From Ahrensia sp. R2A130 (GTDB taxonomy: Bacteria; Pseudomonadota; Alphaproteobacteria; Rhizobiales; Rhizobiaceae), in the NCBI RefSeq assembly GCF_000179775.1, contig NZ_AEEB01000017.1, forward strand, positions 124,001 through 188,000: a DNA stretch of 64,000 bases. Reading direction: 5' to 3'. Numbering within the stretch: position 1 is the first letter of the stretch; the number at the start of each line of letters is the position of its first letter. The notes beneath the pieces are model-generated. The model did not search any database, was not told the origin of the DNA, and was given only the letters and a program-made list of their open reading frames with translations. Position numbers and translations under genes: made by a program. Positions 32,522-43,017 of this stretch are shown here, one piece after another.

Positions 32522-33608
32522 TGCTCTACCGCCAAACGCCACCATCGGCATTATCGGTGGTGGTCAACTGGGCCGCATGCTGGCAGTCGCCGCCGCGCAA
32601 CTGGGCTACTGCACCGTTGTGCTTGAGCCGCAAGAAGATTGTCCCACATCGCAGGTCGCCAACCACCAGATCGTTGCTGCCTATGATGATGAAGCCGGTC
32701 TCGCGCAACTTTGCAAAATCAGCGATGTCATCACATACGAATTCGAAAACGTACCGCTCACTTCCGCTGCATATGTAGAAGCGCATGGTGCTCTTTATCC
32801 ACCAGCCCGTGCGCTGGAAGTGGCGCAAGACCGCATCACCGAAAAGACGTTTCTGCAATCCGCCGGTGTTCCCACCGCTGAATTTACCGCCGTCGACGGC
32901 TTGGATGATCTACAAGCAGCGCTTGCCCGTTTTGATGGTCGCGGTGTGCTGAAGACCCGTCGCTTCGGCTACGACGGCAAGGGCCAGCATGTATTTGCGA
33001 GCGGCGCTGGCGATGATGTGTCGGCTGTTTTCGACACGCTGCAATCTTCCGCCAATGGTGCCGGACTGATTCTGGAATCGCTCGTTCCGTTCCAAAGCGA
33101 ATTCTCCATCATCGCTGCGCGCAGCAAGTCCGGCGAAGTGCGGTCTTATACGCCCGCCGCAAACACCCATGCCGACGGTATCTTGCGTCGCAGCATCGTG
33201 CCCGCCACCGGATTGACCGAGAGCCAACTTGCCGACGCTGCCCGCCATGCTGACGCCGTGCTCACGGCGCTTGATTATGTTGGCGTCATTGGCATCGAAT
33301 TCTTCGCGGTAGGTGATGGCGTTATCGCAAACGAAATCGCGCCGCGCGTTCACAACACCGGTCATTGGACGGCGGAGGCCTGCGATTGCGGGCAGTTCGA
33401 GCAACACATTCGCGCTATCGCCGGTCTGCCGTTGGGCTCCACTGAACTGCTGTCGCACCGCTGGGAGATGGACAATCTTCTGGGCAGCGAAATCGATCAA
33501 GTGCCGGAGCTTTTGCAGCAGGCAGGGTCGACCGTCACGCTCTACGGTAAGCAGGACGCTAAACCGGGCCGCAAAATGGGCCACGTTACCCGCCGTATTT
33601 CCACTTGA
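32514..33608 (+). CDS. purK: 5-(carboxyamino)imidazole ribonucleotide synthase
   Basis: A 364-residue ATP-grasp enzyme. I chose the GTG at 32514, eight bases into the end of purE, giving [20 protein letters not shown] with the normal family length; the reading frame further upstream lies inside purE. Motifs: [32 protein letters not shown] (ATP-grasp loop) and [14 protein letters not shown] (catalytic/metal). It makes N5-CAIR from AIR, ATP and bicarbonate, feeding PurE. Confidence 0.94.
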   Translation: MADALPPNATIGIIGGGQLGRMLAVAAAQLGYCTVVLEPQEDCPTSQVANHQIVAAYDDEAGLAQLCKISDVITYEFENVPLTSAAYVEAHGALYPPARALEVAQDRITEKTFLQSAGVPTAEFTAVDGLDDLQAALARFDGRGVLKTRRFGYDGKGQHVFASGAGDDVSAVFDTLQSSANGAGLILESLVPFQSEFSIIAARSKSGEVRSYTPAANTHADGILRRSIVPATGLTESQLADAARHADAVLTALDYVGVIGIEFFAVGDGVIANEIAPRVHNTGHWTAEACDCGQFEQHIRAIAGLPLGSTELLSHRWEMDNLLGSEIDQVPELLQQAGSTVTLYGKQDAKPGRKMGHVTRRIST

Positions 33609-33819
33609 AGATGCCCACAAACAGGCGTTTTAGGGTGGACAGGCAGCAGATGTTGGGGTAATTCCGCCATCAATCGGTGCCGCTTGCGGTGCCGGGGCGG
33701 TTGTTTGCGTCCCGCTGTCATCGTTTTGATGAGGCTGCTGCAAACCGGTCGTTCCCGAAAATCCGACAGTCGAAATCACCCAGCCGGTCGCTCCGGTGCA
33801 GTTATAATGGAATTTGCCC

Positions 33820-34044
33820 GTGCAAGTCGTCGTTCGTGACAACAATGTAGATCAGGCCCTCCGCGCCCTGAAAAAGAAATTGCAGCGTGAAGGCGTGTTT
33901 CGCGAAATGAAACTTCGCAATTTTCACGAGAAGCCTTCTGAAAAGCGCGCTCGCGAAAAAGCTGAAGCTGTTCGTCGCGCCCGCAAGCTGGCCCGTAAAC
34001 GCGCCCAGCGCGAAGGCCTCATCCCCGGTGCAAAACCCCGCTAA
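33820..34044 (+). CDS. rpsU: 30S ribosomal protein S21
   Basis: A 74-residue S21: [23 protein letters not shown], in part, then [26 protein letters not shown] chose the GTG at 33820 by comparison with alphaproteobacterial S21, which begins MQVxVRDNNVD; a TTG at 33814 would add two residues. S21 helps initiation on the 30S subunit. The gene follows purK after about 210 bases of intergenic DNA and is followed by a weak hairpin (ACGGC-TTCC-GCCGT). Confidence 0.95.
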   Translation: MQVVVRDNNVDQALRALKKKLQREGVFREMKLRNFHEKPSEKRAREKAEAVRRARKLARKRAQREGLIPGAKPR

Positions 34045-34257
34045 ACAATTGATGGTCGAACGGCTTCCGCCGTCGGCCTTTCATTTGTTTCGACGTGATT
34101 CCACCGGGCATCACGTTCTAGCTGGTTTGGCCCGACGCCCAACTGTCGCCACCAAGCTGCGCTTCTGGTACCAGAAGCTGCCGGGCGCTAGTCTGCGCAT
34201 ATCGCTTTTGGCTGTTGCAAGCTGGAAGTTTCAATTGGCCAGACAGGTTGACCGAAC

Positions 34258-35136
34258 ATGACCGTATTCCAGCGCTCTACCGCTACACGTTTCCCCGCGT
34301 CTAATGTTCGTTTGTCTAAACTTTGCGTGTCCCAGGGTCGCGCGGTGCTGGTTGCTGCCGCACTGCTCGGGCTAGCCGCTTGCACACCTTCTTCGCCGAC
34401 ATCAGGTCTGACGCTGAACAAGGCGCAGGGTTCTTCGGAAAATATCGCTTCGCTCACGCAAGTGGTTCGTTCCAATCCGCGCGATCCGCAGGCTTACAAC
34501 GTGCGTGGTGCCGCTTACGGCAAGGCTGGGCGCTTTTCTGCAGCAAAGGCTGATTTCGATCAGGCGCTCGCGTTGAACCCGCAATTCTATCAAGCCTATT
34601 CCAACCGTGCGCTGCTCTACAGCTCGCAAGGTGACCTTGCGCGTGCTCAGGCGGACTACAATGCGGCACTGCGGATAAACCCCAATTTTTCAGAAGCTTA
34701 TGTCGGACGCGGTGATGTCTATCGTCTCGCCGGTCGCAACCAGCAGGCGAAGTCGGACTACGACCGCGCTATCCAAATCGGCACAACCGATCCGCGCGCT
34801 TATTATGGCCGTGGCCTCCTTTTCCAGCGTGCCCGCCAACATGGCCCGGCCATTGAAGACTTTTCCAAGGCTCTTTCATTCGAGGACAAGCAGCCCCAGC
34901 CCTACAACGCCCGTGGCCTTTCCTACATGGCGCAAAACCAGATGCAGAATGCGCTGGATGACGTGAACACGGCGCTGAAGCTGGACGCGGATTATGCAGA
35001 AGCATGGACCAATCAGGCGCTGATTTATGAAAACCGTGGCGATAAAAAACGCGCGTTCAAAAGCTACGCCCGCGCTGCTTCGCTAAAGCCGAGTTATGCG
35101 CCCGCTAAAGAAGGCATGAGCCGCACGCGCGGTTGA
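34258..35136 (+). CDS. TPR-repeat lipoprotein
   Basis: A 292-residue protein with a long N-terminal region and a lipobox (LLGLAAC, about residue 42), so it is lipid-anchored. Six tetratricopeptide repeats follow, each of about 34 residues (for example AYNVRGAAYGKAGRFSAAKADFDQAL, seen as AYNVRGAAYGKAGRF, AYSNRALLYSSQGDLARA, AYVGRGDVYRLAG). It resembles NlpI-type TPR lipoproteins, which scaffold peptidoglycan hydrolases and proteases in the periplasm. The gene is single. Confidence 0.87.
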   Translation: MTVFQRSTATRFPASNVRLSKLCVSQGRAVLVAAALLGLAACTPSSPTSGLTLNKAQGSSENIASLTQVVRSNPRDPQAYNVRGAAYGKAGRFSAAKADFDQALALNPQFYQAYSNRALLYSSQGDLARAQADYNAALRINPNFSEAYVGRGDVYRLAGRNQQAKSDYDRAIQIGTTDPRAYYGRGLLFQRARQHGPAIEDFSKALSFEDKQPQPYNARGLSYMAQNQMQNALDDVNTALKLDADYAEAWTNQALIYENRGDKKRAFKSYARAASLKPSYAPAKEGMSRTRG

Positions 35137-35213
35137 TGGGTTCAAGTATCGATTTGGGGCTGCGTGACTAACCAGACGATCATCATCACAAAAGATCTGT
35201 CATCCCCGCATAT

Positions 35214-35243
35214 GTGGTGAACCACTCATCCGTATATGATGAG
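35214..35243. repeat. Two adjacent small hairpins 3' of the TPR gene
   Basis: GTGGT-GA-ACCAC and CTCATC-CGTATAT-GATGAG lie next to each other about 80 bases after the stop. A further GGTTCCCAGCCTTCGCGGGG-type segment at 35311-35331 resembles common rhizobial intergenic repeats. The role is unclear. Confidence 0.35.
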
Positions 35244-35406
35244 CTTGGCTTTGGGTTGAAAACGGGTGGTAAGCCGAGTTCCAACACAAAATTTCAAGAT
35301 CTTTTAAAAATGGTTCCCAGCCTTCGCGGGGGTGATAGCATCACATCTTTTTCCGGGTGCTATAGCAGCTGGAAAAGCATGCCTTGCTGAAGCCAAAGTA
35401 GCTGCC

Positions 35407-35631
35407 TCAGGCAACGATCTTAGCTGCAATCATCAACACGATGAAGGTGAGCAGGCCGCCCAAAAAACCGCCGCCCATGAAAAAGCCCACGGCCATAGCG
35501 AGCAAGAGCGCCACGTTGAACAGGATGCCCCACTTGGTCATCAGCAGGAACATTGAATATGTTTCTTCATGCTGCGGATAATCCATCGGAGCACCGTTTT
35601 TATGATCGACGTCGTAGTTTTCAGTGGCCAT
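35407..35631 (-). CDS. aa3-type cytochrome c oxidase subunit IV
   Basis: A 74-residue protein from the ATG at 35631. It contains the family signature PQHEETYSMFLLMTKWG (soluble N-terminal helix) followed by two hydrophobic segments (ILFNVALLLAMAVGFFMG and GGLLTFIVLMIAAKIV). This small subunit packs against the aa3 oxidase in alphaproteobacteria. The main oxidase genes are not in the window. Confidence 0.9.
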   Translation of the reverse strand: MATENYDVDHKNGAPMDYPQHEETYSMFLLMTKWGILFNVALLLAMAVGFFMGGGFLGGLLTFIVLMIAAKIVA

Positions 35632-35791
35632 TCGATCCTCATGAATTCTGCTAAGCGGTTCGTGAAGCGAACCGGACGCGCGACGTTTACGCACAGTCAA
35701 CGGCTACCCTATCCACGCGGTTCCACGCAAGAGTAATGCGCAGCGACCATGGTATCAATTCCCGTCACCGTTCGTTCGGTGGCGGGGAAAA

Positions 35792-36232
35792 TTAGGCCTG
35801 TGTCTTACGCAGTTGCACTTGCGTGCCGTCTTGTGTCTGGCAATCCATCACGGCAGGGCTGGTCAACGTGCACGCAACCTTCACGTCCTGCTTTCGCGCA
35901 GCACTGTAGTAAGTGATGTTGGCACCGTTTGCGGTGGCGATATAGGTGCCGATAGCCAGCGTGTTTTTGCCGTCCGGTGGGTAGGCCGCATAGGTGCCGG
36001 ATTTGAATTCGCTATAGCCATAAGCTGGCTGACCATTGCTGTAGGGTTTCCAACGGCCTGAAACCGCAGCGACCTGTGGTTCGGGCGCTGGGGTCAGGCT
36101 TGGCGCGACCGAACCCCGTGATGTATTGCCGCCGCTCTGGCAACCGGCCAGCGCCAACGGCAAGGCCACTGCGAATGCTACGAGTTTGAGACGTTCTGCT
36201 GTCATGGTTTTCTTGGCGATCATGGTGATCAT
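35792..36232 (-). CDS. Hypothetical rhizobial lipoprotein
   Basis: A 146-residue protein with a lipoprotein signal (LKLVAFAVALPLALAGC, lipobox LAGC near residue 31). The start is uncertain: ATG at 36232, or 36205 (MTAERLKL) which gives a more typical signal length. The mature part has a Pro/Ser linker and a small domain with WKPYSNGQPAYGYSEF and IATANGANITYYSAARKQDV. I do not recognise the fold. It is probably an outer membrane lipoprotein of unknown role. No neighbours point to a job. Confidence 0.65.
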   Translation of the reverse strand: MITMIAKKTMTAERLKLVAFAVALPLALAGCQSGGNTSRGSVAPSLTPAPEPQVAAVSGRWKPYSNGQPAYGYSEFKSGTYAAYPPDGKNTLAIGTYIATANGANITYYSAARKQDVKVACTLTSPAVMDCQTQDGTQVQLRKTQA

Positions 36233-36312
36233 CCCTTCTTTCGTGCCGCCCGCGTGCGCAGAGCAGCCTACTTTTGAGGCACTTTAACGAACAGTGTCGC
36301 AACCCGCAAAGG

Positions 36313-38121
36313 TTAAGCAGCGTCCAACGCTTCCAATTCGTCGATTAGGCCTTCGATTACAGCCAAACCCTTGCCCCAAAATGCCGGATCGCTCGCATCC
36401 AGACCAAAAGGTGCCAGCAATTCGCTGTGGTGCTTGGTGCCACCGGCTTTCAGCATCTCGAAATATTTGTCCTGAAACCCGTCTTCGGCGTTTTGATAGA
36501 CCGCGTAGAGCGAGTTCACGAGGCAGTCGCCAAACGCATAGGCGTAAACGTAAAACGGCGAGTGGATGAAGTGCGGAACGTAGGTCCAGAAGCGCTCGTA
36601 GCCTTCGCCAAGCTTCACCGACGGGCCAAGGCTCGATTCCTGAACCGACATCCACGCCGCGTTGATCTGATCTGTGGTCAACTCGCCGTTGCGCCGCTCT
36701 TCATGCACCTTGCGTTCGAACATGTAGAACGCGATCTGTCGTACCACGGTATTGATCATGTCTTCCACCTTGGCTGCCAGCATGGCCTTGCGCTCGGTGG
36801 GGCTTTTGGCCTGTTCCAGCAGCGAACGGAACGTCAGCATTTCGCCGAACACGCTGGCGGTTTCTGCCAGTGTTAGCGGCGTGGACGCCATCAGCGCACC
36901 CTGCCGACCGGCCAGCACCTGATGGACACCGTGGCCGAGTTCATGGGCCAGCGTCATCACATCACGCGGTTTGCCCTGATAGTTGAGCAGCACGTAGGGG
37001 TGTGCGGACGGCACAGTGGGGTGGGCAAATGCACCCGGTGATTTGCCGGGACGCACCGGCGCGTCGATCCAATTGTGATCGAAGAAATCGGCCGCAATCG
37101 TCGCCATTTCCGGCGCAAAACCACGATAGGCGTCCAACACGGTGTCGCGGGCCTCGTCCCATTTGATCGAGCGGGTGGAGGCGATGGGCAGTGGCGCGTT
37201 GCGGTCCCAGTGGTTCAGCTGGTCCATGCCCATCCATTTCGCCTTCATGGCGTAATAGCGGTGGGAAATGCGCGGGAAGGCGTCTTCGACGGCGTCCACA
37301 AGCGCGCCCACCACCTGACGTTCCACGCGGTTGGCAAGGTGGCGACCGTCGGCCACGTCTTCGAACCCGCGCCACGTGTCGCCGATTTGTTTGTCCTTGG
37401 CGAGTGTGTTGGTGATGAGCGTGAACAGCCGGATATTGTCGCCGAATGTTTTTGCCAGCGCGTCGGACGCTGCCTTGCGCATGGTGCCATCTTTGTCCTG
37501 CAACAGGTTCAGCGTTGGTTCGATAGCCAACTCTTCGCCCTTCACGTCGAAGCGCAGCGCAGACATGGTTTCATCGAACAGCCGGTTGAAGGCACCCGCG
37601 CCGGTGGATGATTTTTCCAGAAACAACTGCTCCAGCTTGGCGTCCAACTGGTAGGGCTTGTCGAGGCGTAGGTCGGTCAACCATGGGCGGTAATGCGCCA
37701 AGGCTGCCGAACCGGCGAGCGCCTTTTCCATGTGGGCTTCTTTGATGGCGTTCAGCTCCAACCCGAAAAACAGCAGGTGGCCGCCCGCCATCGTAAGTCG
37801 TTCCTGAACATCGCCGTAAAATTTCGCATTAGCCGGATCGGACGAATCGCCCGCATAGATCAGTCCCGCATAGGAAATGACGCGGCCCAGCCGTTCTTCC
37901 AATTGCTCGTAGGCCGCCAGCGCCTCTGCCAGTTCATCACCGGACAATGCGGCCAGCTTGTCTTTGTATTGGGCCTCGAAACCTTGCGCGTCGGGCACCG
38001 CAGCATCGAAATCCAGCTTGAACTCCACCGACTGCATACCGGGATAGAGGTCGTTCAGGTTCCACTCGGGCAGGTTGCCCAGCTCGGTCTTCACGGAGGA
38101 TGCGGTGTTGGCAGATGACAT
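36313..38121 (-). CDS. pepF: Oligoendopeptidase F (M3 family metallopeptidase)
   Basis: A 602-residue M3-family zinc peptidase. The HExGH zinc motif is present as HELGHGVHQ near residue 390, with the downstream ligand Glu in the TLAETASVFGEM segment. It degrades short peptides in the cytoplasm. It is divergent from the NtrC-family regulator, with about 195 bases of shared upstream DNA. The length is normal for PepF. Confidence 0.93.
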   Translation of the reverse strand: MSSANTASSVKTELGNLPEWNLNDLYPGMQSVEFKLDFDAAVPDAQGFEAQYKDKLAALSGDELAEALAAYEQLEERLGRVISYAGLIYAGDSSDPANAKFYGDVQERLTMAGGHLLFFGLELNAIKEAHMEKALAGSAALAHYRPWLTDLRLDKPYQLDAKLEQLFLEKSSTGAGAFNRLFDETMSALRFDVKGEELAIEPTLNLLQDKDGTMRKAASDALAKTFGDNIRLFTLITNTLAKDKQIGDTWRGFEDVADGRHLANRVERQVVGALVDAVEDAFPRISHRYYAMKAKWMGMDQLNHWDRNAPLPIASTRSIKWDEARDTVLDAYRGFAPEMATIAADFFDHNWIDAPVRPGKSPGAFAHPTVPSAHPYVLLNYQGKPRDVMTLAHELGHGVHQVLAGRQGALMASTPLTLAETASVFGEMLTFRSLLEQAKSPTERKAMLAAKVEDMINTVVRQIAFYMFERKVHEERRNGELTTDQINAAWMSVQESSLGPSVKLGEGYERFWTYVPHFIHSPFYVYAYAFGDCLVNSLYAVYQNAEDGFQDKYFEMLKAGGTKHHSELLAPFGLDASDPAFWGKGLAVIEGLIDELEALDAA

Positions 38122-38317
38122 GTTACGGTCTCGAAATGGTGCGAATGTGATGTGTGGCGGGGCTGTCGTTAAGGAAATCTTTACGTGCGCGCTTGATGGA
38201 TGATTAACGACCTGCCCCAGATCGGGAAAGTCCGAACATCCGTTCGCTTTCGCTTTGTGCCGCTTGGTCGCAACCGCGCAACAGCGCGACTGTTTAGTGA
38301 TGCAGGCGGAATAGCAT

Positions 38318-39844
38318 ATGACACCGACGATTTTGATCGCAGACGATGAACCGGTTCAACGCCGCATTCTGGAAAACACGATATTGAAGTTGGGCTATCG
38401 CTGTCAGCAAGTAGAAGATGGCGAGGCCGCGCTGGCCCATCTTGCGTCGCCACAGGGTGCCAATGTCGCCGCCGTCATTCTCGATCTCGTCATGCCCGGC
38501 CTCGATGGCATGGGTGTGTTGGCGCGGATGCGCGAGCAGGGGCTATCGCAACCCGTCATCGTGCAAACGTCACAAGGTTCAATCGATGCCGTCGTCTCCG
38601 CCATGCGCGCAGGGGCATGTGATTTTTGCGTCAAGCCCGTTTCCTTCGAGCGCCTCAAAGTCTCCATCGCCAACGCGCTGAAATTCGATGCCATGGAAAG
38701 CGCAGTCCGCCGTGTCGAGCGCGCTGGCACCGGCACTTTTACATTCGCCGATATGATCGCCTCCAGCCCCGCCATGGATCGCGCTATGGATTTGGGCAGG
38801 CGCGCTGCAGCTTCCACCATTCCTGTGCTGATCGAAGGCGAATCGGGTGTCGGTAAAGAAGTAATCGCCCGCGCAATTCAGGGCGAAAGCGCCAAACGGG
38901 GAAAACCCTTTATCACGGTCAATTGTGGTGCACTGCCGGAAAATCTGGCTGAAAGCATTTTGTTCGGCCACGAAAAAGGTGCGTTCACCGGTGCCGATCG
39001 CGCCCATGTGGGTAAGTTCAAACAGGCCGATGGCGGTACGCTGTTTCTTGATGAAGTCGGCGAACTCAGCCTCGAACTTCAGGTCAAATTGCTGCGCGCC
39101 ATTCAGGAAGGAGAGATCGACCCCGTCGGTTCCCGCAAACCGGTGAAGACGGACGTCCGGCTAATCTCAGCCACCAACCGCGATATGATCGCTCAGGTGA
39201 AAGCGGGTGAATTCCGCGAAGATCTCTATTACCGCCTCAACGTTTTTCCGCTCACCGTACCGCCATTGCGAAAGCGCGTGGAAGACATCGCGCCGCTTGC
39301 CCAACATTTTGCCGCTCGCATCGCGCTCGAAGAAGGGCGTCGCGGCATTCAGGGTCTCAGCCGTGAGGCTATTGCTTTACTCGGTGAATACGATTGGCCG
39401 GGCAATGTGCGACAGCTGGAAAACGCCATCTTCCGCGCTGTCGTTTTGTGCGATGGGGCGGAGCTGACCCCCACCGAATTCCCGCAAATACTGGCCGCAT
39501 TGGGCAAAGATGTGCCTCTTCCCTTGCCGTCGTCGATGGCAAGTAAACCGCGAACTGTCGTGGATGCGGTGGTGTCAATCGCGCCGGAACTGCCCGTCAT
39601 GCAAGCATCATCCGAACCGGTCCAGCACTACGGCAGCGCACGACTTCTTAACGATGAAGGCGCTGTTCGCGCACTGGAAGAAGTCGAAGCCGACGCGATC
39701 CGCTTTGCGATCGACCACCACCGGGGTCGAATGACCCGCGTTGCCCGTTCGCTTCGCATCGGTCGCTCAACACTCTATCGTCGCTTGAAAGAGCTGGGAC
39801 TAGGCCCGGCGGCCAGCGAGGAAGAGTTGGAACAGACTGAATAG
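38318..39844 (+). CDS. NtrC-family sigma-54-dependent response regulator
   Basis: A 508-residue regulator with three domains: receiver (residues 1-115; acidic D9/D10, phospho-acceptor D56, K106), AAA+ (about 140-380; Walker [15 protein letters not shown] sigma-54 contact loop at 221-226, Walker [10 protein letters not shown]), and a C-terminal Fis-type helix-turn-helix ([22 protein letters not shown]). It would activate RpoN promoters when phosphorylated. The cognate kinase is not adjacent. It is followed by a 350-base gap and divergent from pepF. Confidence 0.93.
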   Translation: MTPTILIADDEPVQRRILENTILKLGYRCQQVEDGEAALAHLASPQGANVAAVILDLVMPGLDGMGVLARMREQGLSQPVIVQTSQGSIDAVVSAMRAGACDFCVKPVSFERLKVSIANALKFDAMESAVRRVERAGTGTFTFADMIASSPAMDRAMDLGRRAAASTIPVLIEGESGVGKEVIARAIQGESAKRGKPFITVNCGALPENLAESILFGHEKGAFTGADRAHVGKFKQADGGTLFLDEVGELSLELQVKLLRAIQEGEIDPVGSRKPVKTDVRLISATNRDMIAQVKAGEFREDLYYRLNVFPLTVPPLRKRVEDIAPLAQHFAARIALEEGRRGIQGLSREAIALLGEYDWPGNVRQLENAIFRAVVLCDGAELTPTEFPQILAALGKDVPLPLPSSMASKPRTVVDAVVSIAPELPVMQASSEPVQHYGSARLLNDEGAVRALEEVEADAIRFAIDHHRGRMTRVARSLRIGRSTLYRRLKELGLGPAASEEELEQTE

Positions 39845-40194
39845 CGCTGTTCCAAAACAGTGAAATTCCCGTTTTCAGATGACTCCGGATAGCCGTAATC
39901 AACCGTTCCTTAACCACGTCGGCGCAAGGTGTTGGCAATTCGATATGTTGCCAACAATTGGCCGCAAATCACCGTCATCTATCCTCACGGTTTCGCGTTG
40001 GGGCATTATCGGCGCAAACAAGACGAGGACGGGGCTGTTTTCCGCAGAATTTGGAAATCCCAGTTTCGACAAACAGACTTAAACCGTGTACCGTGCCGCA
40101 TGCACTTTCAAAATGTCGGCGGCACGACTGACGCGCTAAATCCAACCGATCATCGGAAATCGTCCGATGTCCCAAAGGATAGAGAAAACTGTTC
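39845..40194. other. Intergenic region of about 350 bases, no gene
   Basis: Leader and promoter region of the DUF882 gene. A short inverted repeat (CTGTT-CCAAA-ACAG) follows the NtrC-family stop. No coding frame with family character was seen. Confidence 0.4.
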
Positions 40195-42141
40195 ATGATC
40201 AGGTCGTCGCGTACCATGTCCAGATTCCTAGCTTTCCCGCTCGCTTTTATTCCAGCGATGGCGCTTGCGCTCGTTGTGCTGACCGGTTGGACCGCTGCAT
40301 TCACCACGCAGGCATCTGCTGAAACGCGCACGCTGAAAATGTATTTCACGCATACCCGTGAAAGCGCGACGATCACGTTCAAGAAAAACGGCAAGTATAT
40401 TCCGTCCGGTTTGCGTCAGGCCAACCGCTTTTTGCGCGATTGGCGTCGCAAAGAACCCACAAAAATGGATCCGGCACTGCTAGATCTCGTCTGGGAAGTT
40501 TACCAGAAGTCCGGTGGTCGCAAGGGCATTCACGTCATTTCCGCTTATCGCTCGCCGCGCACAAACAAGATGCTGCGTCGCCGTGGCCGCAACGTTGCAA
40601 AAACCAGCCAGCACACACGCGGCAAGGCGATGGATTTCGCCATTCCCGGTGTGTCGGTCAATAAAATCCGTGCGCTGGGTCTTAAGGCTCACCGCGGTGG
40701 TGTCGGTTTCTATCGCGGTGCATTCGTGCACCTCGATACAGGTCGCGTCCGCCATTGGCCGCGCATGAACCGTCGCCAATTGGCTAAGGTGTTCCCGCGC
40801 GGCAAGACGATCCACGTGCCATCGAATGGCAAGCCTCTTAAAGGTTATAAGGTCGCAGCAGCTAACTTGAAAAAGGGCCGTAACGCTGACGGTTCGCGCC
40901 GCAAGACCACAGTATCTCGCAGCCTGCTAGCCCGTATCTTTGCGCCCGGTCCTGATGGGGATGAGGATGAAGGCGCAGCTGACGTCAAACCAGTGAAAAA
41001 AGCACCGGCAGCTAAGCCGAAGCCCAAGCCAGCGCCTGTTGCTGTGGCTTCTGCCCGCCCACCGGCATTGTCCCCCAACGCTGCTGCCAACGATCCATTC
41101 GCAAAACGACCTGCGCCAACGCCTGCGGCTAAGCCGGTTGAAGCTGTAGCACTTGCTAATTCTGAAGCTGAATCCACCGCCCAGCGTGCCGCTGCAGCAC
41201 TGGCAGAAGGTACAGTTGCCGACCCGCAGCCTGAAACGATCACGCTTGCCAGCATGGAGCCTGCGCGTATCGCGGTGCCACGCTTCTCGCCGCGTGCTGC
41301 AATCCCCGCACCACAACCGCAGCCTGAAACTGTTGTGGCGGCACTTACCCCTCAAAACGGCACGTCTGTACTTGAGCGCGCCCGTTCAGAAACTTACGGA
41401 ACGCCAACCGGCCTAGCGGCTGGCCTGCGCCCCCGTGCAGATATTCCTAATGGCGTCGCAACCACCGCGCCCGCACAGCCTGAGCCTCTCATCCGCACAG
41501 CCTCGCTTCCGCCTCAGCTTGCGCCTGCCACCGTGCCACTGCCGACGGCTGTTGAAACTCCGGTGACCTTGCCGTCCACGGCGTTGCGTCAGCCTATCGC
41601 TGCACCTGAAGATGTGGCCGCTTTGAAAGAGCGCATAACCGCTACTTTATCGCGTGGCGGTCCGTCGGCCACGATTGCCCGCGCTGCAAAAATTCAGAAA
41701 GAAGCACTCGCCAAACCGCAGCAGATCGCTTCGCTTGCAGATCGCACGGCTGATAGCCTGTCGCGCCCAAGCGCCCGTCCTGTTTCACAACCTGATGCGA
41801 TCACGACGCCACGTCAGGCGCAGCGTCCAATTCCGCTTCCTGCCAAACCGAAAGTCGGGACTCGTGACATCACACGGGTTGCAGGCGGTGCGCCCACAGA
41901 AGCCGAACTGGCGCTGGGTAATCTCGATGGTTACGACGTGAAAGTCTGGGCCGTGGCCGCCTCCACCCGCGTCGGTCCCGTCGCCACTTTAAAGGCGCCG
42001 AACTACCGCAAGGGTCCACGCCGTATCCTGCCAGCAGCAGTTTACACCGCAGGTTTCTCAAGCGGTAAGCGCGTCCCACGCGACACTGGCTTTAAAGGTG
42101 GCGTACTGACACGCGTCGCTTTCGCAGATATCAACCGCTGA
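40195..42141 (+). CDS. DUF882 (M15-like) peptidoglycan enzyme with low-complexity tail
   Basis: A 648-residue protein with a signal peptide (FLAFPLAFIPAMALALVVL region, cleavage after QASA near residue 42). A DUF882/peptidase M15A_3 domain follows (residues 45-200): SAYRSPRTN, TSQHTRGKAMDF (metal His and Asp) and FVHLDTGRVRHW (metal His). Such enzymes may cut peptidoglycan cross-links in the periplasm. From about residue 260 to 560 it is Pro/Ala/Glu/Val-rich and disordered. A conserved-looking end (GYDVKVWAVAASTRVGPVATL) follows. The tail may reach through or along the cell wall. Confidence 0.83.
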   Translation: MIRSSRTMSRFLAFPLAFIPAMALALVVLTGWTAAFTTQASAETRTLKMYFTHTRESATITFKKNGKYIPSGLRQANRFLRDWRRKEPTKMDPALLDLVWEVYQKSGGRKGIHVISAYRSPRTNKMLRRRGRNVAKTSQHTRGKAMDFAIPGVSVNKIRALGLKAHRGGVGFYRGAFVHLDTGRVRHWPRMNRRQLAKVFPRGKTIHVPSNGKPLKGYKVAAANLKKGRNADGSRRKTTVSRSLLARIFAPGPDGDEDEGAADVKPVKKAPAAKPKPKPAPVAVASARPPALSPNAAANDPFAKRPAPTPAAKPVEAVALANSEAESTAQRAAAALAEGTVADPQPETITLASMEPARIAVPRFSPRAAIPAPQPQPETVVAALTPQNGTSVLERARSETYGTPTGLAAGLRPRADIPNGVATTAPAQPEPLIRTASLPPQLAPATVPLPTAVETPVTLPSTALRQPIAAPEDVAALKERITATLSRGGPSATIARAAKIQKEALAKPQQIASLADRTADSLSRPSARPVSQPDAITTPRQAQRPIPLPAKPKVGTRDITRVAGGAPTEAELALGNLDGYDVKVWAVAASTRVGPVATLKAPNYRKGPRRILPAAVYTAGFSSGKRVPRDTGFKGGVLTRVAFADINR

Positions 42142-42143
42142 TT

Positions 42144-42168
42144 TGAATGGCTCCAACGGGGCCGTTCA
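42144..42168. terminator. Hairpin between convergent genes
   Basis: TGAATGGC and GCCGTTCA form an 8-pair stem with one G-T pair and a 9-base loop, directly after the DUF882 stop and before the convergent DUF1465 gene. T-runs are weak. Confidence 0.4.
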
Positions 42169-42206
42169 TTCTGAAAATTTCAAATTCTCTACCTAGCGTA
42201 ATCGCA

Positions 42207-42725
42207 TTAGCGACCGTCGTTCCAAAACGCCGAACGCAGGAAAGACTGCTGCGCTGCCACCGCGTTTTCGCGGATGATTGGCGGTGCTGGGTTGCCGGCA
42301 TTCGAAAACGCCATCAGTGACTGCTGAATTCCGATCGACCGGTCAATCAACTCACGCAGACCCAAGGGCAGCGTGTTGAAGCTTGGGCTGTTGCGCGGAG
42401 CCGGTAGCTTGTCGAGCCGAAGCGTCGCTTTTTCGCGCATTGCTTGTGTGTCATCAATTTCGTCTTCCGTCCACGAGCGGTGGATCAACAACCATGACGC
42501 CATACGCATCAAACGTGTCGTCAGCGCCATCGCCTGCGAACCGTATTGACCCGCCAGTTCGCGCGGCAGATCGCGGGCCGTCTCGCGGCCTTCGCCGTCA
42601 AGATAGAGCGATGTTTCTTCCACCAGCGCCATGCCGCGTTCGAACAACCGGTCGAAATCCCGCTCCGGCAGGGCAAGCGTAATCACGCTGCTGCTTTCCT
42701 GTTCGGTGTTGGTGGGCTTTTCCAT
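42207..42725 (-). CDS. DUF1465 family protein
   Basis: A 172-residue cytoplasmic protein of the alphaproteobacterial DUF1465 family (for example RDFDRLFERGMALVEETSLYLDGEGR in part, and WLLIHRSWTEDE). The family has been linked to the cell-cycle regulator network through its conserved location near DUF1192 and trcR, as here. The detailed function is unknown. It is single, with a terminator of the DUF1192 gene upstream. Confidence 0.85.
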   Translation of the reverse strand: MEKPTNTEQESSSVITLALPERDFDRLFERGMALVEETSLYLDGEGRETARDLPRELAGQYGSQAMALTTRLMRMASWLLIHRSWTEDEIDDTQAMREKATLRLDKLPAPRNSPSFNTLPLGLRELIDRSIGIQQSLMAFSNAGNPAPPIIRENAVAAQQSFLRSAFWNDGR

Positions 42726-42858
42726 GGTGCGTCCGTGGCGATCATTGTCGCACAGTTTTCAGCATGGGGTGATGGTCCCTCGCAAGGGCGTATTGCCTTC
42801 ACCCCACAGCCATGAACGAGGCTGGGGAAAAGGTTGGATATGTTCACTGAAATTTGGA

Positions 42859-42885
42859 CAAAAAGAGAGCCGCAAAAGCGGCTCT
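42859..42885 (-). terminator. Intrinsic terminator of the DUF1192 gene
   Basis: On the minus strand AGAGCCGC-TTTT-GCGGCTCT is followed by CTTTTT. It is an 8-pair perfect stem with a T-run, about 130 bases after the DUF1192 stop. Confidence 0.85.
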
Positions 42886-43017
42886 TGAAGTTCAGAACAG
42901 CCGGGAGCTGGGATCATGATGATCACAACGGGGCTGTGTTCATGATGAATCAGCACAATTAAGAAATGATGAAGCGGTTAATACGCCGCCCCAAAATTAG
43001 CTAGACATTGAATGATT

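Noticed and set aside
33630..33845. A 71-codon leftward ORF between purK and rpsU
   Set aside because: It would need a TTG start inside rpsU, has no ribosome binding site, and shows no family pattern. It may still be worth a conservation check.
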